Assembly: GCA_014898415.1 (NCBI GenBank)
Contig: RCTD01000010.1
Location: 1,714,791-1,778,790 of the forward strand
Reading direction: 5' to 3'
Source: Stromatinia cepivora
Taxonomy: Eukaryota > Ascomycota > Leotiomycetes > Helotiales > Sclerotiniaceae
DNA length: 64,000 nucleotides
This document shows, in pieces, positions 36,301 through 50,300 of this stretch; within the stretch, counting starts at the first letter, position 1; the number at the start of each line of letters is the position of its first letter. Both the position numbers and the translations under genes were made by a program. The notes under the pieces are model-generated. The model saw only the letters and a list, made by a program, of their open reading frames with translations. It had not been told where the DNA came from and made no database searches.

Positions 36301-38077
36301 GAAAACAACTTGAGGGACGAAGATTTTTGCAGGTGGGAAAAACTCTTATACTTGCTGAGTTTAGATGCTCGCTCATTATTCATCTATCCTATATCATTTC
36401 AGACATATCTCAATGATATACTAGCATTCTCATTATCACAACCATCGCTATCCCAAAAACTCTCATCAGAGTACTAACCCCTCACTACCAATTCCCTAGT
36501 CCCAAACCCACAAACTCATCAAGTCAAGACTTCACATTCCCGCAACTTCAATCACAACACGTAGCAATCCAACACAATAAATCCTATTACACAAAATACA
36601 TGTGCCTAGAAGTATCATAAGAAATAAAAGTTGTTCCCAGGATCAATATATACTTGCCCTCCACAAAGAAATCGGCCCACACAAATCTTAAAGCATTCAT
36701 ATCTTACCCCTCGATGTTCTTCTCTGAGTTCTTCTACATTCGTTCAAATTCCTTAGTTTCACCCCAAGCTAACGTCGAACACCCCAACATCCAATATAAA
36801 ATGATCTCGAAAGTAAAGCTTCAAAATAATCAAAAACAAAAAAAAGCAAGCACAATGGATTTCAAGATCGGCATCTGCACCTCAATTTCAAATCTTAATT
36901 CCTAAAAGCAATCGGATTTGAAATAGCGTAAAGAAATCTGAAATCTGCACTATACAGAAGCACTTTCCCATCTCATTCTTCTTTCCTCTTTAGTATAGTT
37001 TTCAAAATCTTCAATTATCATATACAACGACTTAAAAAATCAAATTTCATCGCCAGTATATATCCCACCTCCACCTCCACCTTCACCACCAAACCCAACA
37101 CCCACCCACTCCCCCCAAAACTCCACTAGAACCCCATCTCCTAATTCCGTATTCCCTCGATTCTATTACTAGTATAGGATAGTATATCCAATCCTCCAAA
37201 TCAAACTAACTGGGGATTTGGAAATTTAGAACAACGGGATACTGATTCCTTCTGGTGGTGTTGGTATGATGTAAACTGAGAATGAATTCGAAATGAGGTA
37301 AGGATTTCTACAGTACGGGAGTGGGAGCTCGAGGGAGTATGGATATCTATAGGATAGATGATGGATATAATTTCCATGAAATTGGGGGAGGTTTGTGGTA
37401 GGAAGGGAGGTTTGCAAGAACCTCCTAAATTCTAAACACTAATTAATACAAACCACCATACGAAGTATCCATATAAACCTAGCTAGCCATTAACAGATCT
37501 CACAACTCCCCAGATCCGCTACTAGGTTCCACTACTGAACAAAAAATGAATAAATAAATGAATGTAAAAGAATCCCAAAATAAACATACATATACGCATT
37601 ACACACAATTCGAAATACCCACCCACATAGAAGCAGAAAGTCCTCAAGAACTCTCAATCAATGGAACTTCTGTCTATATATATATATCCTGTGAACAGAA
37701 TACCCAAAGACCATAAGAATATAAGGAAAAAAAAAAAGAAACCTCTTACTTCCAACCCCGATGCGGGGGAATTATTGTCGTTGTCGAAAATATCAAATAT
37801 CCATACAATAATATGGTAAGTAAATATCTATGTACTATCAATCAATGAATGAATGAATGAAATCATTTTATAACGTCAAAACTTCAGGATTTTTCTAGTT
37901 CAATCTACATCACATCCATCCATCCATCCCATCACACCATCAACCCAAAACCCACACACCGCAAACCTCAAACCAAAACCAAAAGCATAGATATAGACCC
38001 CCCTCCCCCCCCCTCAAAAAAAAAACACCAACACACATCAACACTCCTGCCCTTTAGTAACTCTAACCTACACGACG

Positions 38078-38160
38078 ATCCTCCATATAATCCTCCATAT
38101 AATCCTCCATATAATCCTCCATATAATCCTCCATATAATCCTCCATATAATCCTCCATAC
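38078..38160. repeat. 12-bp tandem array (ATCCTCCATATA)x7
   Basis: Seven uninterrupted copies, the last one shortened by a base change. Because the unit is divisible by three, the minus strand reads a short Tyr-Gly-Gly-Leu repeat; there is no sign that this frame is a gene. Confidence 0.95.
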
Positions 38161-38701
38161 AACTTTGCAGTCACTCAACAATACATTTTATTCCGCATCT
38201 CATCTGTGACAGCAAAGACTCAATCACTCAATCAGAATTTCATACTGCATACTGCATACTGCAAGAAAACTATTCCGCAGGTACGTCCCAGTACCAGGCA
38301 TCTAGACCTCTCAGATCATATAAATATCCGATCTGCACCTACGCTGCCATTCCGCACACACAAAAACGCATCAAGATCACATCACATTCAAGCACATATC
38401 GAAGTCAAAAAAATTCAAAGGTAATGAACTTCCATTAATCTAAAAGATCATCACAAATCATCGTCTTCTAGCCTCCATCCCAAGATTTCTCTACATACCC
38501 CCCACATACCCCCACACCAATTCCCATATCCTCAATCTATATATCCTCCTTTCACCATCTCCTCATCCATGTTTCAAAGTCCCAAACCCATTCCATGCAA
38601 ACCGCCCAAATGGTATAATAAACTATCTCCTACTCCCACTTCTTCCACAGACGACAATGTAGACAACCGGATCCATTCAAATTCCATCACCTTTGAAAAA
38701 A

Positions 38702-38715
38702 CCCCCCCCCCCCCC
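38702..38715. repeat. Poly-C tract (14 C)
   Basis: A homopolymer of 14 C directly after a run of A, in an otherwise AT-rich spacer. Confidence 0.95.
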
Positions 38716-39902
38716 GTCGAATGAAAAGTCGAAAAAGTCGAGTAATAACTCAGGATATCAAGAACCCATCATAAAATCGTTTCGTAAAAGAGAAAAAAAT
38801 ATCCATCTTTCTTGTATTCAGTGCCCCAACTGATATTGAAACCCTTAGACCCAAGTATGCCCTTTTTTGTTCTGAAGTGACTTGCTCAGGTATGCAAGCA
38901 ATCAAGTCAAAATGTCTTTCTGACTCAGCTCATCTCAATAACGAAGCAAAATATGGTCCCCCTAGCAAACCAGAAAATAGTTGAACCGCAACCGGAATAG
39001 AATTTTCCCTCCTTCCCAATATGTTCCAATCTTTCATGCAAAGAAGATATCAAATTCGCGAGCCATGCCACATCCATTCCACCCAAATATTCCCCATATA
39101 TCTTAATCTTGATCAAAATCAGAATGATACTCATTCATCATTTGTGAGAAGAGGAAATCGAAAAATCGAAAACAAACGCAATCCTTCCCTTATACCCTCT
39201 TCCAGCCATTTTTGTGCATGTCAACCCCTCCAACATTAATGAGAAGCCGACTGAGAATCCAAAATAACAAAACATAGTACAAGAAAATTTGCTTTTCGAA
39301 GACTGCTCTCAAATGAAAGCAAGAGCCAAAAAGCCCTAAAAAAAAAAAAAAAAAAACCAAAAAAAGTGCATAATTACATTTTGCAATAGCAAGCCCAAAG
39401 ATAGCTGCCATGAATTTTTTGTATAGCTCTGAACTTGAGCACAATGGTCTAAAGGGCAAAATTTGCCAAGGAGAAAAATTCAGTCAGTAAACCTCTCCCA
39501 AGCCCTTAGAAACCCAAACGCCAGACCGGAAACCTTCCAGGTCCCATGCCAACCCATTTTGAGAAAAACAAATGAAATATCTAAAATCGCTTAATGTAAC
39601 GCCGTAAATGTTTTGAAAAAGTAAAGTCGTAAGATCGAGGCGGCCACTTGAAGGTGCAACGCAATTCGAGATCGTGATAGTAGGACGAGAAATCCGTGTA
39701 ATTTATTATCGAGTCATCCTTTAGTGCGATAAAGGAGACCAACGGACCGTTGACGACACCTCTTTTTGTAAACGTGATATGAGCTTGACAAGCCTCTGGA
39801 AGGAAATAATTGAAATCAAGAACTTTTGTGACGGCGAGTCTTGCGCCGAATGTATTCCCGTGTATAGAATTAAACTGATCGATTCAACATGTTGAGCCTT
39901 AC

Positions 39903-40901
39903 TCAATTAACAACAGTCTGGTGTCCTCCGTACGCATTGTGAGGCATGAAGTATGGTTGCTTTACTTGAGAAGCATAGTCCGAAGGTTGATGGTTCCAAA
40001 TACTATACTGATGAAAGTAATGTTGAGGACTGTAGTGGTGAGGACTATAGTGGTGAGGCCATTGGTTGTGGAATCGAGTGGACATATCTGGCATAACATA
40101 AGGAGTGTTTGCTGCGGCCATATTGTATGCTTTCGCATACTGGCTGTACATACCCCAATCATACTGAGGTGCTGGACCAGTGGCACTCCAATTTTCTGGT
40201 GTAGTCACACCTGAGTCAGGAGCAGATGGTGGTGTATGTTGAGGGGTAGGATATGAATGATTGGCCCAAGCAGGATGTTCGTAGTGAACATATTGTTGTC
40301 GCTCTTGTGTAGCACTTTGCGGATAGCCTCTGTAGATGGAGTTGGATTGACGAGGGCGCGAAACATTGGTATCGATCGGAGCCAATGGTGCAGGTGGAGC
40401 AGAAAGGCGTTCAAGGGTGGCAGCCTTAACCTTCTTCCTATCTGCAGCCCATTGCTTCCAGTTTGCCAACCATGCTTGGTATGCCGAACTACTGTCAAGA
40501 TCGACATACAACTTCCAGTCGATATCTTCCAACCAAGCATGTTCCATTTTGTTGAGTTCGGCAACTGCAATACCACTAACCTCTGACCAAGATTTGTTCT
40601 GGAATGTATTATCATCCAAAAACTTGCTTCCCAGAAGTAATCCAATTGTCAAAAGTCGCCACATCTGGCCACCTCTTGATACGGTCTTCAAGCTTTCGAG
40701 ACGGTTCGCTAGATAGTTCATGCCGAGAAGAATGGTGGTATGAGGAAGACGGGTAGACGAAAGGAGTCCGAGAACGAATTTTCGAAATTCTGGAGCAACT
40801 GGTGTGGTGGGGTCAACAAGTCTCTGTGCCATTTCTGCCACATAGTCTGTCATGTCCTCAATCTGATATTCCAGATGAGCACATACACCTCCGGGAACCA
40901 T
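39903..40901 (-). CDS. Pho85-type (Pcl/Clg1-like) cyclin
   Basis: A single exon of 332 codons from ATG 40901, which has A at -3. An in-frame TAG lies 12 codons upstream (about 40935), so this is the first start in the exon; an acceptor-like CCATAG at that place means an upstream coding exon cannot be excluded. Residues about 10-150 form a cyclin box: YVAEMAQRLV, FRKFVLGLLSSTRLPHTTILLGMNYL, MWRLLTIGLLLGSKFLDDNTFQNKSWSEV (family hallmark KFLDD.T..N..W) and LNKMEHAWLEDIDW. The C-terminal half is Tyr/His/Pro/Gln-rich and disordered, with HHYSP repeats. Such cyclins activate the Pho85 CDK in nutrient and polarity control. The paralogue (Clg1 or another Pcl) is inferred from the shape of the box only. 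Confidence 0.88.
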   Translation of the reverse strand: MVPGGVCAHLEYQIEDMTDYVAEMAQRLVDPTTPVAPEFRKFVLGLLSSTRLPHTTILLGMNYLANRLESLKTVSRGGQMWRLLTIGLLLGSKFLDDNTFQNKSWSEVSGIAVAELNKMEHAWLEDIDWKLYVDLDSSSAYQAWLANWKQWAADRKKVKAATLERLSAPPAPLAPIDTNVSRPRQSNSIYRGYPQSATQERQQYVHYEHPAWANHSYPTPQHTPPSAPDSGVTTPENWSATGPAPQYDWGMYSQYAKAYNMAAANTPYVMPDMSTRFHNQWPHHYSPHHYSPQHYFHQYSIWNHQPSDYASQVKQPYFMPHNAYGGHQTVVN

Positions 40902-41125
40902 GATGGGCGAAGTTTCGAGGGGTCCGACGAGATTCTATGGAATCTGGTCGGTAGCAAGAAAGTGTTTCTTGCTGTGAATTGTTGTAATAGTAAGGGTGTG
41001 CTAGTTGATCAAGCAAGCAAGCTGACTGATACTACTAAACGATGAAGCTTCGTATTGAATGGTGTCCTATCGTGGTTGTCGGGTTGGGTTGACAAAGGAT
41101 GTTTATCGAAGAGCGAGGTTGAAAT

Positions 41126-41146
41126 TTATTGTTGTGTATGCGCCAT
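41126..41146 (-). promoter_or_regulatory. Short upstream ORF in the cyclin leader
   Basis: Seven codons, ATG GCG CAT ACA CAA CAA TAA, 225 bases upstream of the cyclin ATG in a stretch that looks like an unspliced leader. Position and G at +4 suggest it could be translated; conservation is not known. Confidence 0.35.
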
Positions 41147-42522
41147 CAATCGATTTTGTTCAAAGTAAAAGTTGATAAATAAATAAAACTTTTGTATAAA
41201 TTTTGTAAGACGGAAAGGATGATCGCAAATGATGTGAGTGAAAGAAGTATTCCTTATGGTACGAGAATAATCGAAGTAAAAAGTTGACTGGTGTTTAAGA
41301 TAGCAAAACACAAACTCTTGGAACTAATCGATCATGCAATGGTGCAAGTGGATATCGAGTCCTTGAAATTCTAGGTTAATCCTTTAAAAAATTATTAGCT
41401 GACATTCAAAAAATGTAAAAATTAGTCGTGAAATCAAGTCTGTGCCGATTCTGATACACCAAATAATAGACTGTGAAGATGTGACAAAGATGCGACTGAT
41501 TCTCGAAATGCCGAAAAATATCTAAAGATATCCAAAACCACCTAGGGGTTGAAATGATAGGACGGAAGAATGAATGAATAGTATTGAAATGAAGATAGAT
41601 GATTTGACATATTCGAGAAGGAGGTGTTGCTAATCAATGCGAGATTCATATACATTATCATGAGACTTAGGTGGTGGTGGTTGTTGTTGTTGTATTCGGG
41701 ATGACGGAATGTAAAATAATATTGTGATGTTCCAGGAACCAAAACAAGCTGAGGTTGAGTGTAAAATAATTGTACGAACCTTTTCTTGACAGTGAAGTCT
41801 TCAGAGGATAAACTTCTATTGAATTTTGATCTTCTTAAACCGATGCAACTTGTTTTCGTGATTGTATTGTTCCAAGGAGAAACAGGCAATGTAGGACCTT
41901 AGGACCTGTGGACCTGACGTCGAAGTGGGAGGATGGATTCGTGAAAAAAAAAATAAAAAATTCGAGGTCGTATGGTATGTCGGGATATATGGAAAAATAA
42001 GGTAGAGAAGGATAAATGTTCCAATAGAATAGGGTGGAAGTTTTATTGTTGAGAAATGGAGGAAGGTGTTGTCCGACGATTTGAAAAACTTCTTAATCTG
42101 TCCAAAGGAAAAGAGGTGAAGATTGATGGATGGATGGATGGATGGGTTGGAGAAGAAAATGGTGGGTGGTGATGTAAAAGGTGGTCGAGGTGGAGAGGAG
42201 GAGGAGAAGAAGAATAAGAGGATAGAATTAGGGTAAGGTAAACCTTAAAGGTAAATCTTAAAGGTAAATCCTTAGATTCAAAAGAAGTTGTGAAATAACG
42301 TTTGTGTGAGTGGAGAATATCAAAGAGAAAAGGAAGAGAAAAAAAAGAAAAAAAAGAAAAAAAGAGGATGACTGGGAAGTGGTTCCTTTCCTTTCCTTTC
42401 GCAGTCTAAACAAAAGAGTCTTGTCTTCGTAGTTCAACTTTTGGTTTATTTGTTTAGTCCAGAATATAAAGAAGTGGATTTTCCCTGATGGAAAGTTCCC
42501 CCAGCTACAGTAAAGAGTGAGA

Positions 42523-42586
42523 AATTGGATTGGATGGATTGGATGGATTGGATGGATTGGAGGGATTGAATTGGATTGGATTGAAT
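42523..42586. repeat. GGATT/GGATGGATT tandem repeat
   Basis: Alternating GGATT and GGATGGATT units over about 64 bases, ending in GAATT variants. Confidence 0.85.
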
Positions 42587-45500
42587 TTTATCGGGATGGA
42601 GGAAAATTAATGGGGATTTTCGAGTAATTAATTAGTGTGGAGTGTGAATAAATGGTGCTAGATGCTGGATACTATGTAATAAAAATGAATGGGCGGATGG
42701 ATGTGTTAGGGTGCAGAATGACATCAAAGCTTGAATTGGCAGTGCAAGTTTTAATTATTTTATTTTGAATTGGTAGGTGGTCTCTTAGTGTATAAGTCCA
42801 AAAGGAAACTTACCCCTTAGCGTATCAATTTAATTTATTTATGATGGGCGGATATTTTGAAGGAAAATCGAATGGTTAATATATATATGAATTTGAAAGA
42901 AATTGCCTCAATAATAACATTAAACGGACATCAGATTGATAGGATTTTGATTGTCATGAATTTGATTTCTATTGACCAAAAAAAAAAACGAATTGAATTG
43001 GAATTGATTGAATATTAAATCTAAGGGGCATATCAAATCAACCACGTAACAACAAGAGTTGGCAGTGACTGGAGGAAATTATGGAAACCCGAGTTAGACT
43101 AATTTATGAATCCAATTCTGTACAATTCATCAAATTCACTCATACTCTGGAACTCTCGATACTTTGGACACCGATATTTGTTAATTTATAGCATTACTCT
43201 TTTTTTATCTATTATACTTCACTACTTGTTTAAGGCGAAGTTACACCTTGTCGCCAGGTGATGATGAGTGAGATTTGTTCTCTCTCTTGAGTAGACCCAA
43301 GACTTCAAGATGTAGGATCGATAGAATGGGATAGTGGTCAATTTTGATTGGTAGCTCAAAGATATTTCTGGGTCTGATCAAATGCTTTTCTTGATTTTTG
43401 GCTGCATCAAATGCATCAAAATTGAATCTATCGGACTCACCTACCTAGTTATCGTAGATAGTAAGACTTAAGTACCCTTACTCACCCATCTCTAACCTTC
43501 AATATCCATTCATTTTCATTGGTTGATGTGACCCGATGGCAAAAATTATTATGTGTGACATCTATGGTTATTGCTCCTCCTCTCAAATTTAACCTATTTT
43601 TGCCTTCATCCATGGCTCATCACTCTACGATAATCCTTACTAATACGTCAATCATGACATCTTGACCGACTGAAATAGGAAGAAGGATGATGTTAAGGCT
43701 ACACCAAACTCGTAATAATAACAAGATAGATGTGAGCCCATCATCACTACGCAAGCAGGCAAAAAAGCTACCAACACGAAGGAAGATCAGAGTCATCCCA
43801 GCTTGTGCTTGTGAGACCGTTTCTTTCCTCAGCAACCAATCCCACATGAAAACAATCTCATCACAAAATTTAACCTTGAATCTACCCAATTAACTTTATC
43901 CATTTTCCCTTTTGTATACGGAATACTGTACTGGGAACTGTACGCCGGCCACTCTATTTACTACCAGAAGAACTTTATTACTTTGCCAACGTGGCCATCG
44001 AAAGGATGGACCAGCTGCAAGCCTATAAATAACCCAATCTTATTGGACCAAAATCTAAACCCTTCAAAGATGGATGACCCTTATTTTTTTGGTTTCGGGT
44101 TTTGGAAAAATACGCAGTACGGTAAATGGAGATCAAAAAAAGAAAAAGATGCCGGTCATTAAGAACCAGTCAAATGGAAAAGGAAGGGAAAGGCTGGTAA
44201 AGATGATCCCGCTGTGATTTTCTAAGTCTCACATCAATCCATCGCTTATATCGAGTCATTCATTTTATTTGTTGATTGGATTCTCCATTTTATACAACCC
44301 AACCTGTTCAGTCTTGACCGGTACATGTCTCCAATGAGGTTTGACAAATCTGTTCAACGCCATCTCAATTTCTGAGAATAGTTCGTTCTGTACAACAGCA
44401 ATAGCCTGGTAAAAGGAACACATCACTGATTCACCTCCTTATTTTATCATTCAATCCATCAATCAATCATCGACTCCGTATAATCACGCGTACATACAAA
44501 CACATCTAACAACCACAATCCTAATAAATGACAACGGTAACATTCGCGACAAAGCTTCCTAGTACCTAGCGACCAAATCAAATTTTTAATTTCCCATACT
44601 ATTCTTTTTCTAAAGTTAGAATAATTGAATGAAGGTCATTTGATGAATGATAACATTCTTATGAAATGAATTATGAAAAGATTTCCATTGATTTCCAATT
44701 CTCAACTTTCTAGAACCATTGAGCGACAATCAAATATCCACTATTACAGGTTCATATTCCGTACAACTTCCTTTTACCCCTGTTTACCGTTCTATTAATC
44801 AAAAATCCATGACACTCAGTAACTTCTAGCCTTTACTTCCGTAGGCTATTATTGCTTGCGCCTGCTTCGAAAAACCCACGAGAAAAACCGACGATCCCAT
44901 ATCCAAGCCTCTCCTATCCATGTTTTACAGCTTTCTGGCTCACCTGCAACGCAAGTGGAAATTACCCAAAACTGTTGAATCGGACAAAGGCCAGACGATG
45001 ATCCCAAAATATATTTTATGGTTCCCAAAACGCCTTGAACATCGAGAGGTCCAGTGAGGTCTAAACCGATGTCATTTATAATGTCATGATAGATAGACCC
45101 GGCCACATTTTTCGACCATTAACACTTAAGCTTTCGATATGCAGAACTTCACATTTTTCACACATGGTGGTGGCATAGCATAGTATAGCATAGCATGCAT
45201 TCATAAGCGATCTCAACTACTGCAAAATAGTGGAATCATTTCAAGCTCCTTAACCATATTTGATATCTGCAAGAAGGTCATACTTTTTGATACAAATTTT
45301 TCAAATTACGGAGTAAATCTCCATCTTTACCAGTCTATCTACTAAGCCTACCATCCTACCAAGCCCCGGATGATCAATTAGCGGTTAACGTTGATAAATC
45401 TTTTTTTTTTTTTCCCCTCTTATGAGTCTCGTCCATCAGAAACCCAAATAAGCCGAGTTTCTAACTTTCTGCCCCACCAAACTTGATACGAATTCGGATA

Positions 45501-47362
45501 CCTTTGCATTGGATATGCCAACTCTGGAACTTTTTGTTGGCGCTACACTGTACAGGCTGTATATGCTGTACATCAGACGGAAATATTTTCTTCCATAATT
45601 CTTTCTATGAGTGAGTATCCGGTAGGTAGGTTATAGTTTCATGATTCACGAATCACGAGGATTCAATACGATATATCGACTGTACACGTTTTTCATACCT
45701 ACAGAGTCCGGAACAAGTCTACCAGTACCAGCAAAGAAAAATTCCCGTTACAAAGTTACAGTGCATTTAAATTACTTCCGAGGCTATAATCCTTGAATTA
45801 AAAAGCCTCGATCTCGATTTTCGAATTTCGAATTCTCGAATTGGGAGATGGAAAGAAGTCACGATGTTACATGCGGAAAGTAACGGATTCGGTAATTTTC
45901 TTAATGAGTCTTGGGATTGGGAACACTGATTTACTGACCGGTCGATTAATGATTTCTATTATGGGTGGTAGGACATTTGCCACCGCAGATTCAAATTCTG
46001 GTTACTCATCACAAGAGGAATGATTCGAACTTTTTCACATTCACATCACAGCTTTCACCAATTCTCCATGGATGAACTACCATCAAGATATCCACCATCA
46101 GCCATGTTGGACGTAAAAAATACTATCGAAAAGATACGAATTCGAATCCGACCAAATCTCATACTCTACACTCCGTACACTAACTACTACCGATCATACT
46201 ATAAACAGCAACCACTACCATCCACTAACCAAAGGGTTTCAATTAGCGCCACCACTTCATCAATAAACCAAACAGAACAGTTCAAAATCAAATGCTCGAG
46301 ATTGGTTCGGTTATCACTCCAAAAGACCCTTTCATTCGAAAATTCTATACATGTCTCCACCGTGGTATTGTGGAAGTACAGACACAGGGTATTTAGGCAC
46401 AGGGGAAAGAAAAAAGATATTCTGCACGCACGCATAGATACTGTATGGAGTGACCATGTTTGTTTGATGCTGATGCGTGGCCAGTAGGTAGGTACTTAGC
46501 TATATCAAGAAAGCGTGATTTCGATTGGAACTGGTGGAGAAGGTAAATGAGAGTGGATGAGTGGTGTGGAGGGGAATTGAAAGGGTCCTGATTACTTAAT
46601 TTTGATGCCGTGTTGTTGGTGGAATGAATCACGTTTGTGTGGGTGTTTGGATAACCTGGTACAGTATTCCGTAACGTAACATAGCGTAACCTGGTTTATA
46701 TATTTTTATCGGATAATAAACCTCGGATAAATGAATGAATAAAGAATCTTAACAATATCTCTGAGAACTCATCATTCATCACTCATAGAAATGAAATAAT
46801 ATAAAATAATAGAAAATAAAACTCTCTTTCCATCCTTTCATCAATATTCCTCCACTCACTCTTTTCCTCTGTATTTCCCTCCCCTTCCTCCCGCTCATCC
46901 ATCCATCCACCAAAATCAAAAACCTGGAACCTAAAATTCAAAACCTAGAACCCAAATCTAAAAGATTCCTAAACTAGAGAGGAAATTCTAGATTCCGCGG
47001 GAATCGAGATCTTCGTTTAGTTATTAGGTAGCTAGAATCTAGATAGTTATTAGCTGGGTACTAAATAGGTGGGTTTTTGGTTTGATTTTTGAATTATTTA
47101 TTGGTGAATTGAATCGATGGATTGGTGATTTGAGGGTTTGATGTATGAATAATGAATGGTATTAGTATATGGAGGAACTTATATAGTATACTATGGAGAA
47201 TGTATGAAGGATTTATAGAGGATGTGTGATACAAATGCTGTAAAGAACTGATAAATCAAGGTTCAATTTGTTCCTTAGAATCTATCAAAAGATCGATAAC
47301 CCCGAAAGAATTATATATACTAATTACAGACACATGATCGACCTCGAACACTAGCCGCTCGA

Positions 47363-47385
47363 AGCCCGATCGGTACGATCGGGCT
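47363..47385. repeat. Perfect 10-bp-arm palindrome with 3-base loop
   Basis: AGCCCGATCG, GTA, CGATCGGGCT. It is GC-rich inside AT-rich surroundings. It could be a dimer-binding DNA site or a hairpin; nothing next to it decides which. Confidence 0.9.
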
Positions 47386-50300
47386 ATCTAATCCTTCAAT
47401 CCGTGACAGGATGTATATCAAATTGATAAAAGAGTTGAATAGATACCGGGGGGCTAAGTAGTAAATACTAGGTAAGATTTTATACTTATACTTATATTTA
47501 CGAAAGAATTGAGGTATGTATAATGGGAATAGAGTTATCTGGAATCAATTGATTGAGTGAGAGAAGTGATCTACGGAGTACGCTTGATTTCCAACAGTGC
47601 TCTAGATTCTGTAGGGGATTTTGATAGGATTGATAGGAGAGGATAGGTAGGATGTGATGGGTGATATGGTATGATATAGTATGATGTATATAGAGGATGT
47701 GAGATATAGGACATCGGACATAGGATATAGAATGGAAAAGAATAACATACATATAAGATTTATGCCCTCCCATAGAAAAGAAAGGACGAATAGCTTTTCG
47801 ATTAGATGGTTTTCTATACCCGTATCGTCACGTTCATCTAACTATCTATCTATGTACCTACCCCTCCCTCTTGTACTTCAAACTTTTCATCCACACAGCA
47901 AAGCAAGCACGTTGTGGGGTAATAAAATATTGTCATGTTAATTTGTGGAAGATGAGAGGGTCCCACAATTGGAGCCCAATTATGGAGACGGTTATTTGAG
48001 GCTTAGTTTTTTGACGCTATCTGTTTATGGTGAGTGAGTGGGTGACACGGATGATAAAGCCTTTATCATAAAGGTGATGGTGGCGAGATATGGATGTAGG
48101 TCGGGATAATGGGACCGGATGGGATGACTGGACAGCTTTGAATCATCCATCAAAGTATGCCCATTGTGCGGGATTTGGAAGAAAGTTGATGGCGTAAGTG
48201 AGAATAGGTATGATATTTGATATCTTGTTCATAGTAATGAATAAATGCGATAGCAATATCGTGATTGATATGTCTCTTTGGAATAGATGGATGGATTATG
48301 GATAGATGGATGGCTTCTGCCCGAGATGAGAATGTCTATACCCTCAATACCCTAAATGCAGAGCCCCCATTTAGCCATCTGGCTGGATTAGATAAGGTTG
48401 ATAATCCAGATTCCAGATTCTAGAGCTCGAGAGTACGTACCCGTACCTACAGTAAGATGATTGATTACAAGTCACGATGGGGTTGAGTTTCAAGGTAGAA
48501 AATTTCTTAGGCTTCTAGATTGACCGATAAGTTAGACAATTGTTAATTACTCACAGACTGTGCCTCTCAACGTTTTGCCCCCGTTCATCATATTATATTA
48601 TGCCAGATCAGATCAAATCAATTCAAACCGGCTCAGAAGCGAGAGCTCAAAATACTCTCGGTATGTACTCTATACAAATATGTATGTATGAACAGTAGGA
48701 CATACTTCCCTCTCCACTCTCATGCACGAAAGTTATAGGTAGTCTTAGGTTAATGTATGTCTAGATTTGTAAGATGTAAGTTTGTTGGCGATTCGGCACT
48801 CGGATAAGTTTCCTATGTATTAGATCGGGCCAACCAGAGAGAACTCAGTCAACGGGAGGTAGGAGGCAAGAGCTTGTTTCGAGTTAAATGGAAGATGGAA
48901 TTCATGAGAAGGTGGAGGGATATTACTATCTTCACATATCTCGAAGCATCATACTCCATAATTCTATACGGATGACGGAATAACGATTCTCGGGGTCGGG
49001 TAGGTGGCTTAGACGGAAATCCAGTCATGCTATGCTATATCGTTGTTCTTCTCAATTCATTCGTATCATCCTGTTTATCCACCATATTTGGAATCTTCGG
49101 AATCTTCGGATTCGCCGGCTGGTCGGTTGTAGAGTGACTGAGTGAGCCTTATGGATAAATAAACGGGATAAATGGGTGAGATGAATCAAACGCGTAAACT
49201 GCGCCACGTCGTCGTGAGTACAGATGGATACAGGTACACACTGTAACAGCGTGATCTGGAACCGGACGATTTTCGGTATTGTGAATTTTTCATGTTTGTG
49301 GAAGATATATTATCACGTATAGAATCTTTGTACGAAGTATACTGATTCATATAGTGTTCTCTTAGTATTTCCAAATGCGCATTCACAAGTGTTGAGTGCT
49401 GTACTGGGTGCTAGTGTAATGAGTGGCACAAAGTAAGATGCGAATACGATTGAGTCACCCGAAATCTAAATATCTAATTAATTTTTCTCGTTCTGCGACT
49501 GGATACTCGATTTACAATTACTACCCCATATACTCGAGTATCAACATATCTTCAAAAAAAGTCCCGATTTGCCCCCCGCAAATTGGGTTGTTTGTGGTTT
49601 GTGGGGGTTACAGATTATAGTTACATTCTTATACTCGAGTAGGTACATCTATATACATATACATATACATGTATAACTCGGAGTCTCAGACCGCTAGATT
49701 GTTTGATTGTTTATTTGCTGTGTTGGTGGAATGGTGTAATGGGAATGAGAATGGCATTGATGGAGAAATAAGCTGTAAGCCATAAGCTTATTCTTTATAT
49801 AATATGCTATGCATCGCTAAATTACGCAGATATGTATGGAGTATTCGTAATGAATATTGTACAAATGGTATTATGGTATTACAGAGTACTATGGTATGCA
49901 TGAGGATAGGATAGCACGGTATTGTTAGGAGCTGAACTTGGCGAGGAGGCGAGAAATGGGCGGTGGAATAAGAGTTGGGAGTTGAGGTTGAGATGTTAAG
50001 AATGATTCTACGATCGGGCAGTGAGATGGTGGGTGCACACACATGATGTGTGGTGACACGAAGAGACGGGAGGACACGTGACGGTTCTCACCATATGAGT
50101 ATTAGGGGATTCCATGGCGTACTCACTCGGAGGATGTTTTGTTTATATCATATAATTCATATTTCAATCTGTTGGGCGGGAGATCGATATCTGAAGTCAG
50201 TTCTCAACCGATTCGGTATGTATATATCGAGGAAATTTTCCTAGATAGGTTATAAGGTCAGAGGAATTATCTACCGCTCTATATACGTAATTTATATATA

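Larger units (their letters stand above)
33350..39902. other. Gene-free 6.6 kb convergent spacer
   Basis: It lies between the 3' ends of RSC7 and the cyclin gene. It consists of AT-rich DNA with many short runs: GA-rich 34160-34220, TA runs, GATGCAT repeats near 35436, AATGAATG near 37848, the 12-bp array at 38078 and a 14-C tract at 38702-38715. No frame longer than about 83 codons, and none with recognisable motifs. Confidence 0.55.

Noticed and set aside
37968..38174. Tyr-Gly-Gly-Leu repeat protein on the minus strand
   Set aside because: It is explained by the 12-bp array being a multiple of three; the flanking residues have no coding character.
41542..41889. 115-codon minus-strand frame as first exon of the cyclin
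   Set aside because: The intervening 600 bases look like an untranslated leader with an in-frame stop, and no donor/acceptor pair joins it to the cyclin box convincingly.
44849..45106. 85-codon frame (HDIINDIGLDLTGPLDVQGV) as a gene
   Set aside because: It has no ATG anywhere in the frame and no recognisable family; kept only as a curiosity.
46020..46487. 155-codon plus-strand frame as a gene
   Set aside because: Its composition follows the AT-rich local DNA, with no motif, no homologue recognised and an equally long frame on the opposite strand.
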